Positions 24,173 to 37,238 of a stretch of 64,000 nt of DNA are shown here, piece by piece; position 1 is the first letter of the stretch, and the number at the start of each line of letters is the position of its first letter. The notes beneath the pieces are model-generated. The model was given only the letters and a program-made list of their open reading frames with translations, made no database searches and was not told where the DNA came from. The stretch is taken from positions 1,056,001 through 1,120,000 of the forward strand of contig JAQFVV010012423.1 of NCBI GenBank assembly GCA_028023455.1, given 5' to 3'. The stretch is from Epiperipatus broadwayi. Taxonomy: Eukaryota; Onychophora; Udeonychophora; Euonychophora; Peripatidae. The translations under genes and the position numbers were made by a program.

Positions 24173-24976
24173 AAAATATTGATTTTTTTTTAAAATTTTT
24201 AATGCATGATCAATAAAAGAATTTAATACTTTTTTATTTCTATTATTTTTAACCTTTTAGTATTGGCACAGTAAATAAAAATCTAAAATTATATTGTTCT
24301 TTAAATTGACTTGACTGTTATGATGACATATATGTATTACTAGATATTTCTGCTATAAGTTAATATGTATACTTCTTATGTATATATCATATTTAGTATG
24401 TGGACATAATAATATATGTGTATACTAAATCATTAAGTAATTAAAAATATAAAAATATCCTTTAAGTAAAGTGTTTGACATTTAAATTTTTGATTGGAAA
24501 TGTTTACTTTTTTTTTAAAAAAAAGCTTACCAAAACTATACTGCAAATGAATTTCATTTAAAACATATAATTTTACTTTAAATCAATTTGACACTTATAG
24601 TTTACATATATCATTAGATATGTCCACAATAAATTAATATATATATCTTATGTATACATCATATTTAGTATGTGTACATATATGTATAATAAAGCATTAA
24701 GAAACTTACTTTTCTGTTGACAAATGTTTGACTTTTTTTTATTAAATTTTTTAAAATATATATATATATGTTGTAGGAAAACAGAAATCATAAATAAACT
24801 TAAAGAACAAAATTAAATAAATGGAAATGATTTTAAACAAATAAATAAAAAATACATCAAATAACATTTTAACTACTTTAGTCAGATAGGAAACTAATGC
24901 AATTATTTTAAATATGAAAAGTTTTTAACTTAATGTTCATTAATTGTAAAGTTCTTACGGTTTTAAACAGTTCATC
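24173..24976. other. AT-rich non-coding DNA, nothing recognised
   Basis: TA-rich sequence with short repeated strings such as TTTAGTATGTG (24391, 24664). No gene signal. Confidence 0.4.
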
Positions 24977-25388
24977 TTTATTCATTGCTTGCCATGAACG
25001 TGAATTCCCACGCCGTCCTAAAATTGGTATTCTGTTGGCTGATTTATTTATCCATCCGGAGGTTTTTTGCTTTAACTGGTCCTCAATGTAGAAAAACGAT
25101 AGTTCATTCCTTTTTCTTTCTTAGCCAAGCTGAAGGGATTGAATCGTGCGTCTTTTTTCAATCCCTTCTCCTTCACTTCCTCTTTATTCGTTGCTTGCCA
25201 TGAACATGAATTCCCATGCCGTCCTAAAGAGGTTAATATTCTGAAGGCCGATTTATTTATCCATCCGGAGATTTTTGTTTTAACTGGTCCTCCATGTAGA
25301 AAAACGATAGTTCATTTCTCTTTCTTTACTAGCAAAACTGAAGGGATTGAACATGCGTCCTTCAATCTCTTCTCCCGCACCTCCGCAC
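24977..25388 (+). repeat. Two tandem copies of a 206-bp unit
   Basis: Copy 1 (24977-25182) and copy 2 (25183-25388) align along their length, sharing GCTTGCCATGAAC, GATTTATTTATCCATCCGGA, GTAGAAAAACGATAGTTCAT and CTGAAGGGATTGAA. They differ by scattered substitutions and small indels. The unit is less AT-rich than its surroundings and has short overlapping open frames, but the two copies are not kept in the same uninterrupted frame. A minisatellite or duplicated non-coding segment is favoured over a coding repeat. Confidence 0.85.
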
Positions 25389-25912
25389 TAACATCTATCT
25401 GTCACATCGTAATAATCATAATAACTCACTAACTAATAATTTCCAAACTTGTCCTTTTATATTATTTTGAAAGATTGACTCACCATTACGTCATCGATGT
25501 GATGATCCTTTTCGTTGAGGTCCGATTTCCCAATGGATTTATTTCATTTGCTCTTTGTTTCTATTGTTTTCCTATCTGACCGCTGTTTTTACATTTAAAT
25601 GCCCAAGGCTGGTTTACATTTAACTAATTAACAATCATTTTCATTTCTGATTAATTAACCTGTTTTCCAAATCAAAGATATATTTAAAGATAAATTTAAA
25701 GATATAATTTTATCTCCAAATCTTTTTAAAATTTAGTTTTAAAATACTTTTTCTTTAATACAGTTTTATTTTAATAATTTTTCATTATCTGTGCGATTTA
25801 ACATATACGAGTTTAAGATGATATTTAATTTCAATTTTTAATTCTTAAAGAAAATTTTTAAATGCGAACTTTTTAATTTACTTTCATGTTTAATAAATAA
25901 AAAAAAACAATG
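25389..25912. other. Less AT-rich non-coding stretch
   Basis: Continues the moderately GC-richer tract that begins with the 206-bp repeats, to about 25620. No frame or motif was recognised. Confidence 0.35.
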
Positions 25913-25913
25913 T

Positions 25914-25936
25914 AACGAACGTCTGTGCTCGTTACA
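25914..25936. repeat. Short hairpin GTAACGA...TCGTTAC
   Basis: A perfect 7-bp stem with a loop of about 9 bases. TGTAACG and CGTTACA are common LTR edges, but no LTR body could be defined here, so it is recorded only as a hairpin. Confidence 0.4.
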
Positions 25937-27765
25937 ATATATATATGTTTATATTTCATTATTCTATTCTGCATGAAGTCATTTACTTGTTTATTCATTT
26001 TTAAATGTTGTAGATAAACTAATTAAATACATTTTACAAAAAAATGTTTATTTTTATTTTTTTTTTAAAAAAGAAAATATCCTCAATTTTAAAATAAATG
26101 TAAAAAAAAAGCTTAACTATAATTTCAAACTTAATCACTAAGTAATCTACAATAATTGAAAATATGAATGAATTAAAATTACTAAATAAAAATTATATTT
26201 AAAGACCCATTATACTAAATTTCAGATAAAGTTAAATGATTTATATTTTATTAATCTCCAAAAAAGTTTTAAAACACAAACATTAGATTGTGTATAGTTA
26301 TTCCAGTTTTTATATAAAAGAATAAGAAACATCATAACCTCACATATTCTAGAAATTATATAACAATAACTACTAAAATATAACTAAAGCACATGTTCAT
26401 AAAATAATAGAGAATAAAAGAAATCGCTTACTTGCCATTTGAGCTAGCTACCATCAACATCAGACATTTATATAAGAATTTTTATTGGTATTTGAACATA
26501 ATGCATTGTTGAAACGGTTTAGTAGAAAAGGATCAAATGCCCACTCTTTCTGGCACCACCTGCTAGAACCAAGTATCACATGCACCTAGAAATTAGTTAT
26601 CAATATCCTATAAGAATTCTGCTTATAAATTGTATTTATAACCTTATTTATCAAAATTATTCTTCTAAACAAAAAATATTAGAAGAGAAAAACTTTCAGA
26701 AGGAAAGAAAGCTGTTCATCTGGAAATATCATTATACTATCATTATGTCTTAATTCTGAGGAAAGTGATGTTTACATCACAACAAGCTGTTTGAATTAAC
26801 ATTTTAGAAGATTGCATCATTCTGTTAAAAAGAAAAGCAAGAACAATTAATCCAGATTGAGGAAATAACTGCCTAAAGCAAGTTCAATCTTCACTCTTGA
26901 TAAGCTTCACTGATTATGAAGACTTTAAAACAAAGAACTTTCTCACATGAACTCAGAGAAAGCTTTCAAAAAAAAAAATTAAATAAAGACGTAATATTTA
27001 ATATTGGATATATAAATATTATGCATGTATTTTTCTATTTTTAGAACTTTGGAGATCTCAATTACTTGCACAGGTAATATGCAATTTATCTTATAATTTT
27101 ATATATTTATGTGCACATATGTGATCAATGTTTAATTGAGTGAATGAGTAGATAGTTAGCAGATTTATTATTAATGTTATAGTTTGTGGGAAAAAACAAA
27201 GGATCAACAACTTTACATATAGTTTTAATATTGGGGAAACTTATGTAATTCTTTTATTTGTTCCAGTCATTATAAAAATTTGTTTTAGCTTCAGAGTATT
27301 AAGATATAAGTCTTTTGTAACATTTATTTGAGAATGCCTGCCGCTGTTTTCACAAATGAAACTTTGTTAAATAATTTAAATTGTTAAAGTTTATTCATTT
27401 AACTTATTTATTTTTCTGTTAGTGGTAACAAATAAACATGAATAATTTTTCTTATTAATAAATTCGTATTTGTATAATTTATGTTTCAAAGAAAGACCTT
27501 TATTGATGACCATAGTGTTATATTTGCTATAAGCCACTCCATATACATATGTTTAGATTGCTAGTGAATGGAGCAAGTTTAAGTTTGTATATGTGATGGA
27601 ACAAAAATAAAACTATATTAGGAAATAAAAATATTTAAACAATGTTGTGTTTGTTGAATGTGTTTTTAGAATTATGAGTTTTGGGGTAGGCATGATAGTC
27701 TATTCATTTACTAATTTCTCTTTGTATATGTTTTATGCAAATGACTTTAAGGCAGATCTAAAGAT

Positions 27766-27800
<35 letters not shown>

Positions 27801-28279
27801 CGTTACATTTGTGAGCATTATTTGCTGTAATCCGAGTTCTCAAAGTCTTATGTTATCACTGTTCAAATTGCAAACATCAACTTGTATGTCTATTGCAGTG
27901 CTGGGTTTAGTTTGCTTTCCAGTGTTTGAGCCCTGATTTTGTTGTTAGTCCTCTATATCAATAGTATTCAGTCATAGACAACATTCTCTGTATTTTTATT
28001 TGTAGCCACATGTCAAATTTTTTTGAGAAAAATATTGGTTGATGGCACAGATTGGCAGTTATATGGAGCCATCTTACAGGTTTGATTGTTGTGTTATCAG
28101 TGACCAGTTTGCTGCTTAAATATCTGAATGTGCAATTTTATAGTCTCTGGCTCGTAATTTTGCCAGTTTGATATTGAATATTTATGGATGTTGTCTTGCA
28201 GCCACTTTTGTGGAATTTGTATAATTTATCAAAGAGTTTCACTCACTTCACATAAAATCTTCATCACATGTTTGATTTG

Positions 28280-28281
<2 letters not shown>
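25937..28281. other. AT-rich DNA with a CA/TA microsatellite
   Basis: A compound CACACA/TATATA repeat lies at about 27766-27801. The segment 27820-28260 is less AT-rich but has no recognisable frame. No gene called. Confidence 0.45.

Positions 28282-28324
<43 letters not shown>
28282..28324. repeat. TTA trinucleotide microsatellite
   Basis: About 14 uninterrupted TTA units. Confidence 0.95.
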
Positions 28325-31300
28325 CAATTCCCTGAGATTATTAATTACTTCCATTTTAAATATCTTTCAAAGTTAATAAAATTACCCTTTAATTTTAAAT
28401 ATATGCTAGCATGGAGTCTCACTTTTATGTTAGTATTTATATATATAAAAGTAGATTTAAACAACCAACAAGTTTCATTATTTATAAAACTTCTAATATA
28501 ATTTTTTAAAATTAATTTACTCAATCATCAATATATTTATACCCATACTTACTGTGAGGCTATTAAATAAGAGCCTTTTACCATTACATAGTGTTAAAAA
28601 CATATATATATATATATATATTATAACCTACACTCCCAACACCGCACATATATATTACATGAACGAAATGCCCAGGCGCCAGTTCTATTAATGAATAGAA
28701 CAATATAATAAAATATATAATATAAAATTATTACTGAGACTCTATTCTTAAGTTTATGTTCAGCTCAGCTCAGTGGGAGGCTATAGGCAGTTCATAAGAT
28801 ATATAATAATAAATGAATAAAGGAAGAAATATTATAAAACATTCAATATATTGTAAATTCCTTGTTAATTGATTGTATGATAAAGAATCATAATGTTTGC
28901 TTAGTACAGTCTATTAAAAATATACTTTAAACTTAATTTCTTCCTTCATCCAAGTATAACATACATCAGCTTGCTATAATTATATTCGTAAACAATTTTA
29001 TTACTTGGCATATCATAATTTAAACATTTACTCTAATGCCAATCAAGAAATAAATAATAAGATCTCAGGGAATTTAATAAACACAGTTGAATTAAATAAA
29101 CTCCATTGCCCATAAGTTATAATTCTAAAATATGAGAAAAATGTAATGAAACAAATTGACTAATATATTTTACTGTGCTTCAATAATAAGATAATGACAG
29201 AGATAGGGTATTTTAATCTCATATCATCATCTAACAAATATACTGACTTGGCAACCTTTCTAATATATTTATCAAGTGGCAAATACTCTTTATAATGTTT
29301 GGATTAAGAAATACAATATTGTCAGACATTAGCAAATTTAATATGATAACTTTAAAATAGTATATCTGTTTTATAATAGATTTATACAATGTGGAGATGT
29401 GGAAATGGAAATACGAATGTATACAAAAAAATAACTCACGACACAGTTGTTTTAAATTTAAATAACCAAATACATCATTTATTACAAATAAACAAAATAA
29501 ATTGGGATGAACATAATATTTACAAAATAGGTCTTCGTTTTATAGACCTTTAAATTATTAAATAAATCTTTAGCATCAGTTTGGGATTCCTACTATCTAA
29601 ACAAACTAATAATAAACTTAAAGATCTCGACTTGGAACACATACTTGCTTAGATGTTTTGTCCATACGACAATAAATAAATGAAATATCATATTATTATC
29701 ACAACAAAAAAAAAAAAAAAACTTTCGAGAGGATATTACGGTTGATTGACAAAATAAATCAAACCATTAATCTTTGGCTTTCAGCAAAACAACTTTCTCT
29801 AATTGACTAAATAATAATTCCAATTCCTTATACCTTTCATACATAGCAAAATCATGTTTATTCTGATGATTTGATGATTCATTTTTACTTAAATAGATAC
29901 ATTGTATTTTAAAATACTTATTTCCTGTTTAAATCTTAATGTTTTATACCTTTATTAACTGAATTTAGTATATTTCCGAGCATTTATTTCTCATTTTTAT
30001 ATTTCATAATTCTATACCCCAATTCGCGATATTATTTATATTACGCCTGTGTGTGTACGTTCAAGCAGCAATATTATAAAACAATCTTTTCTGTAAACTC
30101 TCCCTTCATTAAGAAAATATCACATAATTAATTTATTTCGAACAATGTCGTAAATCCTCCATAAATATGACACTAGTACTACATCCAGAATTAATCTAAC
30201 AATTTGTCTAACCACTTTTTAATTAACACAAAGGTATATTTTATGATTTTACATACAACACGTTATAAAGGGAATATACATGAGGAGCAGATAAACATCT
30301 ATTGAACATTTCTATACCAGAATTCACTTAATTCCACATATACCTTTGGTGGAGAACATCTACTCAACACCAAGAATCCAAGAAAAACGTCATATCACTT
30401 CCTAAGCATCATTTAATCATCTTTTAACAATAACTCCTTTACTTCTCAATACATTATTTGGTGGGGATTTTAAATTCCACAACACCAGGACCCTAAGAAC
30501 ATCACTTCAAAAATATCATTAATCATATGCATATAAAATAAACTAGGCTCTACTCATGGAAATTATTAACATATATTAAATAAGCAAGATCTTTTATCCC
30601 TATAAATATTACAATGCAGTCAGATTTCTTTCTATTATCATAGCTTCTAAAATATTGAACCTTATAAATACATGCTCGCAGACAAATACCTACAGATAAT
30701 ACATCAATCTGTTCAACTCAGAAAATACGACACTGTACGAATTTATGCATAAAATATTCACAAATTATACTTTATCACACAAATATTACAATTGTGCAAA
30801 ACAAACACACTCTCGCGAATAAAAGTATATATAATATTAACCCTAAATTACGCACTAAGCAGGTAATATGATAATTAAATATTGCATTAAGGTATAATTT
30901 TTTTTTAATTTAATAAACTTTAGGTTACTTTTAAGAGTTAATGCTTCTAATTATTATGAACGAACTTTCTTTTTATATTTAACACACTATTTTTATTATA
31001 CGTTCCGTTGATTCAAAAAAAATAATAATAATAATACTTCTCACTTTAAGATAATAACATATGCAAAAATAAATGTAAACCTCTCTAATAATATATTATT
31101 AAAAATATTTCCTTCATCCTCATAAGGAAAATAATAAGACCTATCTGAACACAATCAATTTTTTTACCGACTACGTACTACTCCTTTTAAGTTGTACGTT
31201 TTCCAGAGACGGTCTTGAAAGTCAAAATAAAATATATTATAAAATAAACATAATAATATTAAAACTCCTCTATCCATCATATACATTATATATGAGTTAA

Positions 31301-33150
31301 GCAATAAAAAAAAATAAAGACACAAAAGTTATTAGTTTTGTAATTTGAATAAAAAGTTCATTTGCAAAGCTTCTCTCCGGGATTATACAAACAGTATAGG
31401 ACACATTCCAAACCGCATTTAAACTAAATGCACTTCTGCAGTATAACTTAAAAAAATATATAAGCTAACTTAAATATACCCACTACTTCTCAGTGTTCAT
31501 AACATATCCATTTGAGACACCAAATCACGCAAGCAGTTAACTCCTCCTTTATCATACTGAAAATATACAATATTTTCGTGCCGTTCTGGATTAAATACGC
31601 AATTGTCCTTATTATTTTGAATAGCATTCTACACTTTAAATTGTCTTTAGTAATTCTGTGATTAGTAATGCTTTGTTTGATATTCCGTCTTTATTGAAGA
31701 GAACCAAAAAAAAAAATTACCAGCATTTTTCTTTTGTCCTTCAAATTCAATTTAAACAGAAGTAGTTTATATGTTATTTCTTAATTCATAAATACGTATT
31801 AGCTCCAGATATATCCAATAAATGAATACTGTTATCTAAGTACGAAGAATTTAAACATGGTATGCTCTATCAAGATAGACATATCCTTAAGTCTATGTAT
31901 AATCTTCACGCACGAAAAATAGTGAGAACAAAATGTATTCTATATAACAATCTGCATACGTTTTCCATATAACAAAAAAAAAAGAAAACACGTTGCTTAA
32001 TGATAAAATGATAATAGTTATGTAAACCATTCTTATTTAAAACTGGAATTAAATAAAATAATATAAACTGCATGATATTAATATACATTTTTACAAGAGC
32101 AACAGTGACGAAGAGATTAGTTTAAAATGTTTAAATTGAGAGAGAATGCAAAACTGAGTACCTCGTTAAAGTTTAGTGCTGCATATTGAAATTAGCTCCT
32201 TCCATGATATATTTCTTATAATCTGACTTCAGCAATTAACTTTAATTGTTTGAAAAATATAAGCCACTGTCTTTTTGGCTCTAATTCTTTACAAAGCTAA
32301 TTTTTTACATACTGGAGAGCTTTGTTCCAAGCTCTCTCTTTTGCAACAGTTCATTTTCCCTTCTTTTTTTTTTACCAGCTTACTCCCACGCATCTTGCTA
32401 ATTCTGCTAATTATATATTAAAAAAAAAAAAAGATTTCGATTTTCAGAATTAAATGACAAAAAAAAAAAAAAAAATACAAATAATGAAATAAATAGCTTT
32501 TACAAACCTGAAAGAAAAATGAATATTAATTAACTATCAGATAAAAATGAGTAATAATTTATTTAATTAGTAAAATAATTTATTGATTCAACTATTTATT
32601 AATTATTGGAAAGAAATATATATTTGTTAATTATTTACGATAACTACTGTAGTTTAACTGTTTTTATTGTGAATGTACTACTGTTTGCTATTATTTAAAG
32701 GATGAAAATGAGATGAAACATAATGCAGTCAAATATGCATATACACGCATTACAACCTAAATATTACACTATTTCAATTAAATCTAATTGAAACTGCTAT
32801 TAACTGTTGACAAGGATAAGAACCAATGAACAAAGGATTGTACAAACCATTCAACTAAATATTATACTAACACAGGATAACTTTGCATTTTTCCAACAAA
32901 ATATATGAATTTCATTAACAAACAACCCCCCTTCCTTACATTATATACCTCATTAACCACAATAATACTAATGAATACCTATCAAGTGGTCAATAAACTA
33001 TATAGGCAACCCATACTCAAACTTTAAATGATCTTGTTCAAAAATTCTAAAATTCCAAGGGTATTTCTTTTTTTTATTTTTATAATACAATATAGCTATT
33101 TAATTAAGATACAAGGTATCTTAAACCCTTGTGCCCATTCAGATAGTCAC
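28325..33150. other. Long AT-rich stretch without recognised genes or transposons
   Basis: Nearly 5 kb with no convincing coding frame on either strand, few repeats and unusually few fold-backs compared with the rest of the window. Two related short strings near 30340 and 30460 (TTTGGTGGAGAACATC and TTTGGTGGGGATTTT, each followed by CACCA and later CATCACTTC or CATATCACTTC) hint at an old local duplication. Confidence 0.4.
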
Positions 33151-33154
33151 AATC

Positions 33155-33156
<2 letters not shown>

Positions 33157-33194
<38 letters not shown>

Positions 33195-33222
33195 GATATG
33201 TATATATATATATATATATAAT
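33157..33222. repeat. TA microsatellite, interrupted
   Basis: Two TA runs separated by TATGTGATATG. Confidence 0.9.
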
Positions 33223-33289
33223 AAAGCTATATTGTAAACCAAGTTTCTTATTACTTAAATGAAACTTAATATTGAAACCCCAAAAAATT

Positions 33290-33800
33290 GTTCATATTAC
33301 TTAAAAGTATTGAGGTTCTAAAAACAAATTTTAAGTTTGATATCAAAATATTCAAAACTTTCCCATCTACTCTTCCTTATCTAAAAAACTGGGTCACCTA
33401 CTTAAAATATTATTATGCCCTATCACTTTTGTAATGATTTAAAATATATATATAAAAAATTTCAACAAATTATATTAAATTTAAATCTATTAAATCTCAA
33501 TTTAAAAATATTATAACTTCAAATTGAAACAAACAAAAAAAAATTCTATAGCAACCTCTAGAAAGTCTTATTTAAAACATTAAAATTCTAAGAACAATTT
33601 TTAAATTTAATATTAAAATATTCAAAACTTTCCTGCCCTCTGTTTCATATCTAAGAAATTAGGTTACCTACTTAAAATATTACAGTTCCATATGGCTTTG
33701 GTGGGTATTTCTTTATTATATATCAAATTTGAATCAATTCTATTGAATTTGAATCTATTAAACCTTAATTTTAAAATTTTATTCTAACTTAAATAATAAA
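33290..33800. repeat. Degenerate tandem duplication, unit ~270 bp
   Basis: The order TTCTAARAACAA, AATATTCAAAACTTTCC, TATCTAARAAA, CACCTACTTAAAATATTA appears from 33316 and again from 33586 with substitutions and indels. AT-rich and non-coding. Confidence 0.65.
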
Positions 33801-34499
33801 AGTGTTTACAATAGTTTATGTTACTTAAATAAAAGCATTTAAAAACACTAACTTAAAAAACTATATCAAGAAATGGTATTAAATCTAGATGATTCAAATG
33901 TAGTTAAAATTTTAATTTAAATTAGATTTATTTACAATATAAATACATAAAATTGTTGCAACTAAACTATTCAAAAATTCAAGAGTAGTTGGCATATATT
34001 TTGGATTTGAATTCAGATAGAACTTTAATTATTTTTAAAGTATTAATTATCAAAATAATCATAGGATTTTTTTCAGATGGCTCACCTTCAGACAACTAAT
34101 TTCTATTCAGTTATGGCTAATAAATGGCATCTAGCTATTCTTAGCTAGAGTGTGAAAGAAAAATCATAAAACTTTTCCATGTGTGATCAGAGTAAGTAAT
34201 GTCTTTTTCTTCATTGTTTACCTGTAATAGCAGAGTGGTGCACAATGAACTATGTAAACTTGTTTTATATTGACATTACCAATAATGATTCCATAATTCC
34301 TTTTTTTAAAAAAAGAAGTAATTATGGAGTCAAAGTCTATTTTTAAACTAACTTTGTCCTATGTAAATTATAGCATCAATTCTCGGCTGAGGAAAATGAA
34401 ATAAAAACTAGTTTGGTCCATTATTTGGAACTATTGTGCTCATTCTGTCACTGTAATACTACAATACTACTTAACATCCAAATAATTCATCATAAAAAG

Positions 34500-34590
34500 T
34501 TCGAATCTGGAATTGCCAGACCTGGAATTGATCTGAGATCTTTATGCTCCAAAGCCTGATATCTTACCACTATACTAAATTATGCAAAAT
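34500..34590 (-). repeat. tRNA-like SINE fragment
   Basis: On the minus strand, TAGTATAGTGGTAAGATATC resembles a box A region and AGATCAATTCCAG, about 35 bases later, resembles box B. The body is similar to the fragment at 34.96-35.06 kb. Probably the head of a tRNA-derived SINE and not a functional tRNA. Confidence 0.55.
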
Positions 34591-34632
34591 AATATTATAT
34601 AAAAAGTGAATTATATAAAATAAACATGATTA

Positions 34633-34740
34633 TCACTGTGAGTCAATATTTCTTTAAAAAAAACCAGCATTGGTAATTACTGAAATAACCAATTCACTGT
34701 GAGTCAATATTTCTTTAAAAAAAACCAGCATTGGTAATTA
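34633..34740. repeat. Perfect 47-bp direct repeat, 61-bp period
   Basis: Positions 34633-34679 and 34694-34740 are identical (begin TCACTGTGAGTCAATATTTC, end GCATTGGTAATTA). Perfect identity implies a recent tandem duplication, or an assembly artefact. Confidence 0.9.
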
Positions 34741-34959
34741 TGACAAGATTATTTAAATTGTTTGGATCTTTATTGATTTTAACTGATTTCTAAAATGGCA
34801 TTTAAATTTTAACTGATTTTTTAAAATTTAAATTTATATTTATGTTAATTTCTAAAGCTGGGGATTATAGACACTTTTAAATTACCTTCTACTTGAAATG
34901 GTAATTTAAATCTATTATTAAAAAAATTAATGAATAATCGAATGACTTTATTACTCAGG

Positions 34960-35065
34960 AGTTTATAAGAAGTTCAAGCGTCATAGGGGACACAACTGAA
35001 ATCGATCCGAGGACCTTTAAAAGCTCCAGAATCTAACACTTTACCATTGCATTAAACCACGCTGT
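34960..35065 (-). repeat. tRNA-like SINE fragment, second copy
   Basis: Minus strand reads GCAATGGTAAAGTGTTAGA (box-A-like) and later GGATCGATTTC (box-B-like), in the same order as 34590-34500 and with similar text between (TTCTGGAGC against CTTTGGAGC). Confidence 0.5.
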
Positions 35066-35860
35066 GCAACCTTTTCTATAAAATAAAGAAAATGTTTAAA
35101 ATGGAACTAATTTTCTCTTTTTTTGTTACTCTTATGACTTGCATCTTACAAAGTATTTTTAACTCATTCGTTTAGATGCAGAAGCTAAAAGAAATTTTCA
35201 AGTTCTCTTTTAAAAACATTGACATAAAATATCAAACCATAATAATATATATAAAAGGGATAAAAAAATGAATTTTTTTAGAAAAGACGTAAGAAAATAA
35301 TACCAAGTGAACGTCTGAGAAATTTAGTCAGATGATTAGATTTATTTCTTATATTTTGATGAACTACCTTAATACGTTTTTTTTTTTTTTTTTGTAAATC
35401 AATAATCTTGGCTTACTCTATTTTCACGGTCAAAAAGAAAAAAAAAACTTTTATTCCAAGAAAATTAAATCCATGCACTGAATTTCAATGTATTTTATTT
35501 GATTTTCAGATAAAACACAGCCATTCCAGAATTAAATAATTTACACTTTATCAAGTGCCTAATTTTATTTAGTTTTTGCACTTATATGTGTATATATTAA
35601 ACAAATAAAAAATGTCAAAATCTAAGATTCTAAACCTAAAAAAAAAAAAAAAATGGTTAAATTATTGTATTAAGCAATTGGTTTTTGTTTTTTTTGTAAG
35701 ATTAAGTTGGTTACGATTATAGTAGTGCAAATTAGTTCTCATCTCTGTGAATGTGTTTCGATTCGTAATTATGATTTATAATATTTGAATACAAGAATAA
35801 TTTATATACTTGGATTTTACCAAAATCATACTTTTCTTTATGTTTGCTGTAATATCCTAT
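35066..35860. other. AT-rich non-coding DNA
   Basis: Long T and A runs (35377-35393, 35639-35653). No other structure noted. Confidence 0.45.
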
Positions 35861-36024
35861 AAATATAATTTGTCCAAACTTCAAACACTTTTTAGCAAAA
35901 CTCTTTATTTGTACATACACATACACCTACGTTTCGACTGACCTGCAGTCTTCTTCAGAGCAGGTTTATACAAATAAAGAGTTTTGCTAAAAAGTGTTTG
36001 AAGTTTGGACAAATTATATTTACT
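35861..36024. mobile_element. Palindrome with hammerhead-like centre
   Basis: Arms of about 53 bp (AATATAATTTGTCCAAACTT at the left; exact complement ending near 36024) flank a centre that reads, on the minus strand from 35958, CTGAAGAAGACTG, then CAGGT, then CAGTCGAAAC. GACTG and CAGTC form a stem between CTGAAGA and GAAAC, which resembles a hammerhead core with one extra A. AATAAA and a TTTTGCTAAAAAGTG tail follow, as in the fold-backs at 13.6, 44.75 and 45.3-46.3 kb. Confidence 0.7.
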
Positions 36025-36030
36025 TGGATT

Positions 36031-36177
36031 TTAGTTGTAATTATAGGGATTTGAACACAGACTTTCAAGCTCCCTTCATCTATCCACTCTATCTCATACA
36101 ACTGATACATATGACCCATACATGTGAAAAAGATATATTATCTCCAATATACGTGTGTACAAATCCCTATAATTACG
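36031..36177 (-). repeat. Family A fragment bordered by 16-bp inverted repeats
   Basis: GTAATTATAGGGATTT near 36034 is matched by its exact complement near 36160. Between them lies the tail half of family A in minus orientation (CTTTCAAGCTCCCTTCATCT, CCACTCTATCTCATACAACT). It may show where a short family A derivative ends. Confidence 0.65.
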
Positions 36178-37150
36178 ATTTCTGTATATCAATAATGTAA
36201 TATTAATTAAAAATAATTTAATAACGAATAAGTATTTGACTAAAAAATATTATTTCAATATCTAAATGACTATTTATTGATTCTTGTCATATTCGAACAT
36301 GATTTGCTGTTATTATTAGCATTCTTAAAAAGAATAATGGGATGTGTACAGTTAATAAGGAACTGAAGATACAATACTGAACTGGATTTATATTTATACA
36401 ACTGTCAAGACAAGTTGAATTGGGTTCAAAACTTTAAATTGATTTGAATTTCAGCTTTTTAGCTTGATGATTAAAGGGATAAGCCAGAAATTAATTTAAA
36501 AATGGAGATTTAAATGCAGCAGGTAATCACTGATTGTGCAAGATTACTATAGGTGGCACTAGAGACAAGAACTTATATAATGTTGTGTAATCTGGGAATT
36601 GTTAATTCATACATTGACATAAATATTTTCATTGATAAAAGATGTCAAACAATTTTTCAGGGTTTTCAATTTGTAAAGTCAGGCAAAAGACCATTAAAAA
36701 CAAATATCAATTGGAAGTCAGTTTTAATCATTACTGTGACTATGATGTCTAAAAGTGTTTAGTAACATTTCATTAATAGTCATTCCTGTTTTCAAAGAAT
36801 ATAAAAGGAATGCATAGCCCTAATAACAATCAGAACTGACTATGTATTGAATTAATTTTGTATGAATAATCTTTTGGCTATCTTTCTTGACAAAAGAAAA
36901 AAAACCATTCGATATGTATTATCAGGTATCATGGAATTATTATTAATTCCTATAATGAAAAGAATAGCAGTTTTGTAAAAGACAGATTATATAAGATAAC
37001 TTTAATCTGATCCACTTGCATTTCTAAGAAAAGTACAAGTCTAACATAATTAAAAATCCATTTCTTCATATTGTTTTCATGGCATTCTCAAAATCCTTAC
37101 CAGTTCACAGTTCAAATTTTTTTTTATATATAAATGTTCATATCCAACTT

Positions 37151-37152
<2 letters not shown>
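36178..37152. other. AT-rich non-coding DNA
   Basis: No supported gene. Short open frames here match no family I know. Confidence 0.4.

Positions 37153-37236
<84 letters not shown>
37153..37236. repeat. TA microsatellite, 84 bp
   Basis: About 42 uninterrupted TA units directly before the first family A copy. Confidence 0.95.

Positions 37237-37238
<2 letters not shown>

Noticed and set aside
24985-25432. Two overlapping open frames in the 206-bp tandem repeat
   Set aside because: The frame is not kept between the two copies and no family is recognisable. The repeat itself explains the similarity between them.
25914-25936. LTR boundary (TGTAACG...CGTTACA)
   Set aside because: The two strings are only 24 bp apart and no LTR body, polypurine tract or primer site could be placed.
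33290-33800. CRISPR-like array
   Set aside because: Only two long degenerate units, no short regular repeats with unique spacers, and the DNA is eukaryotic.
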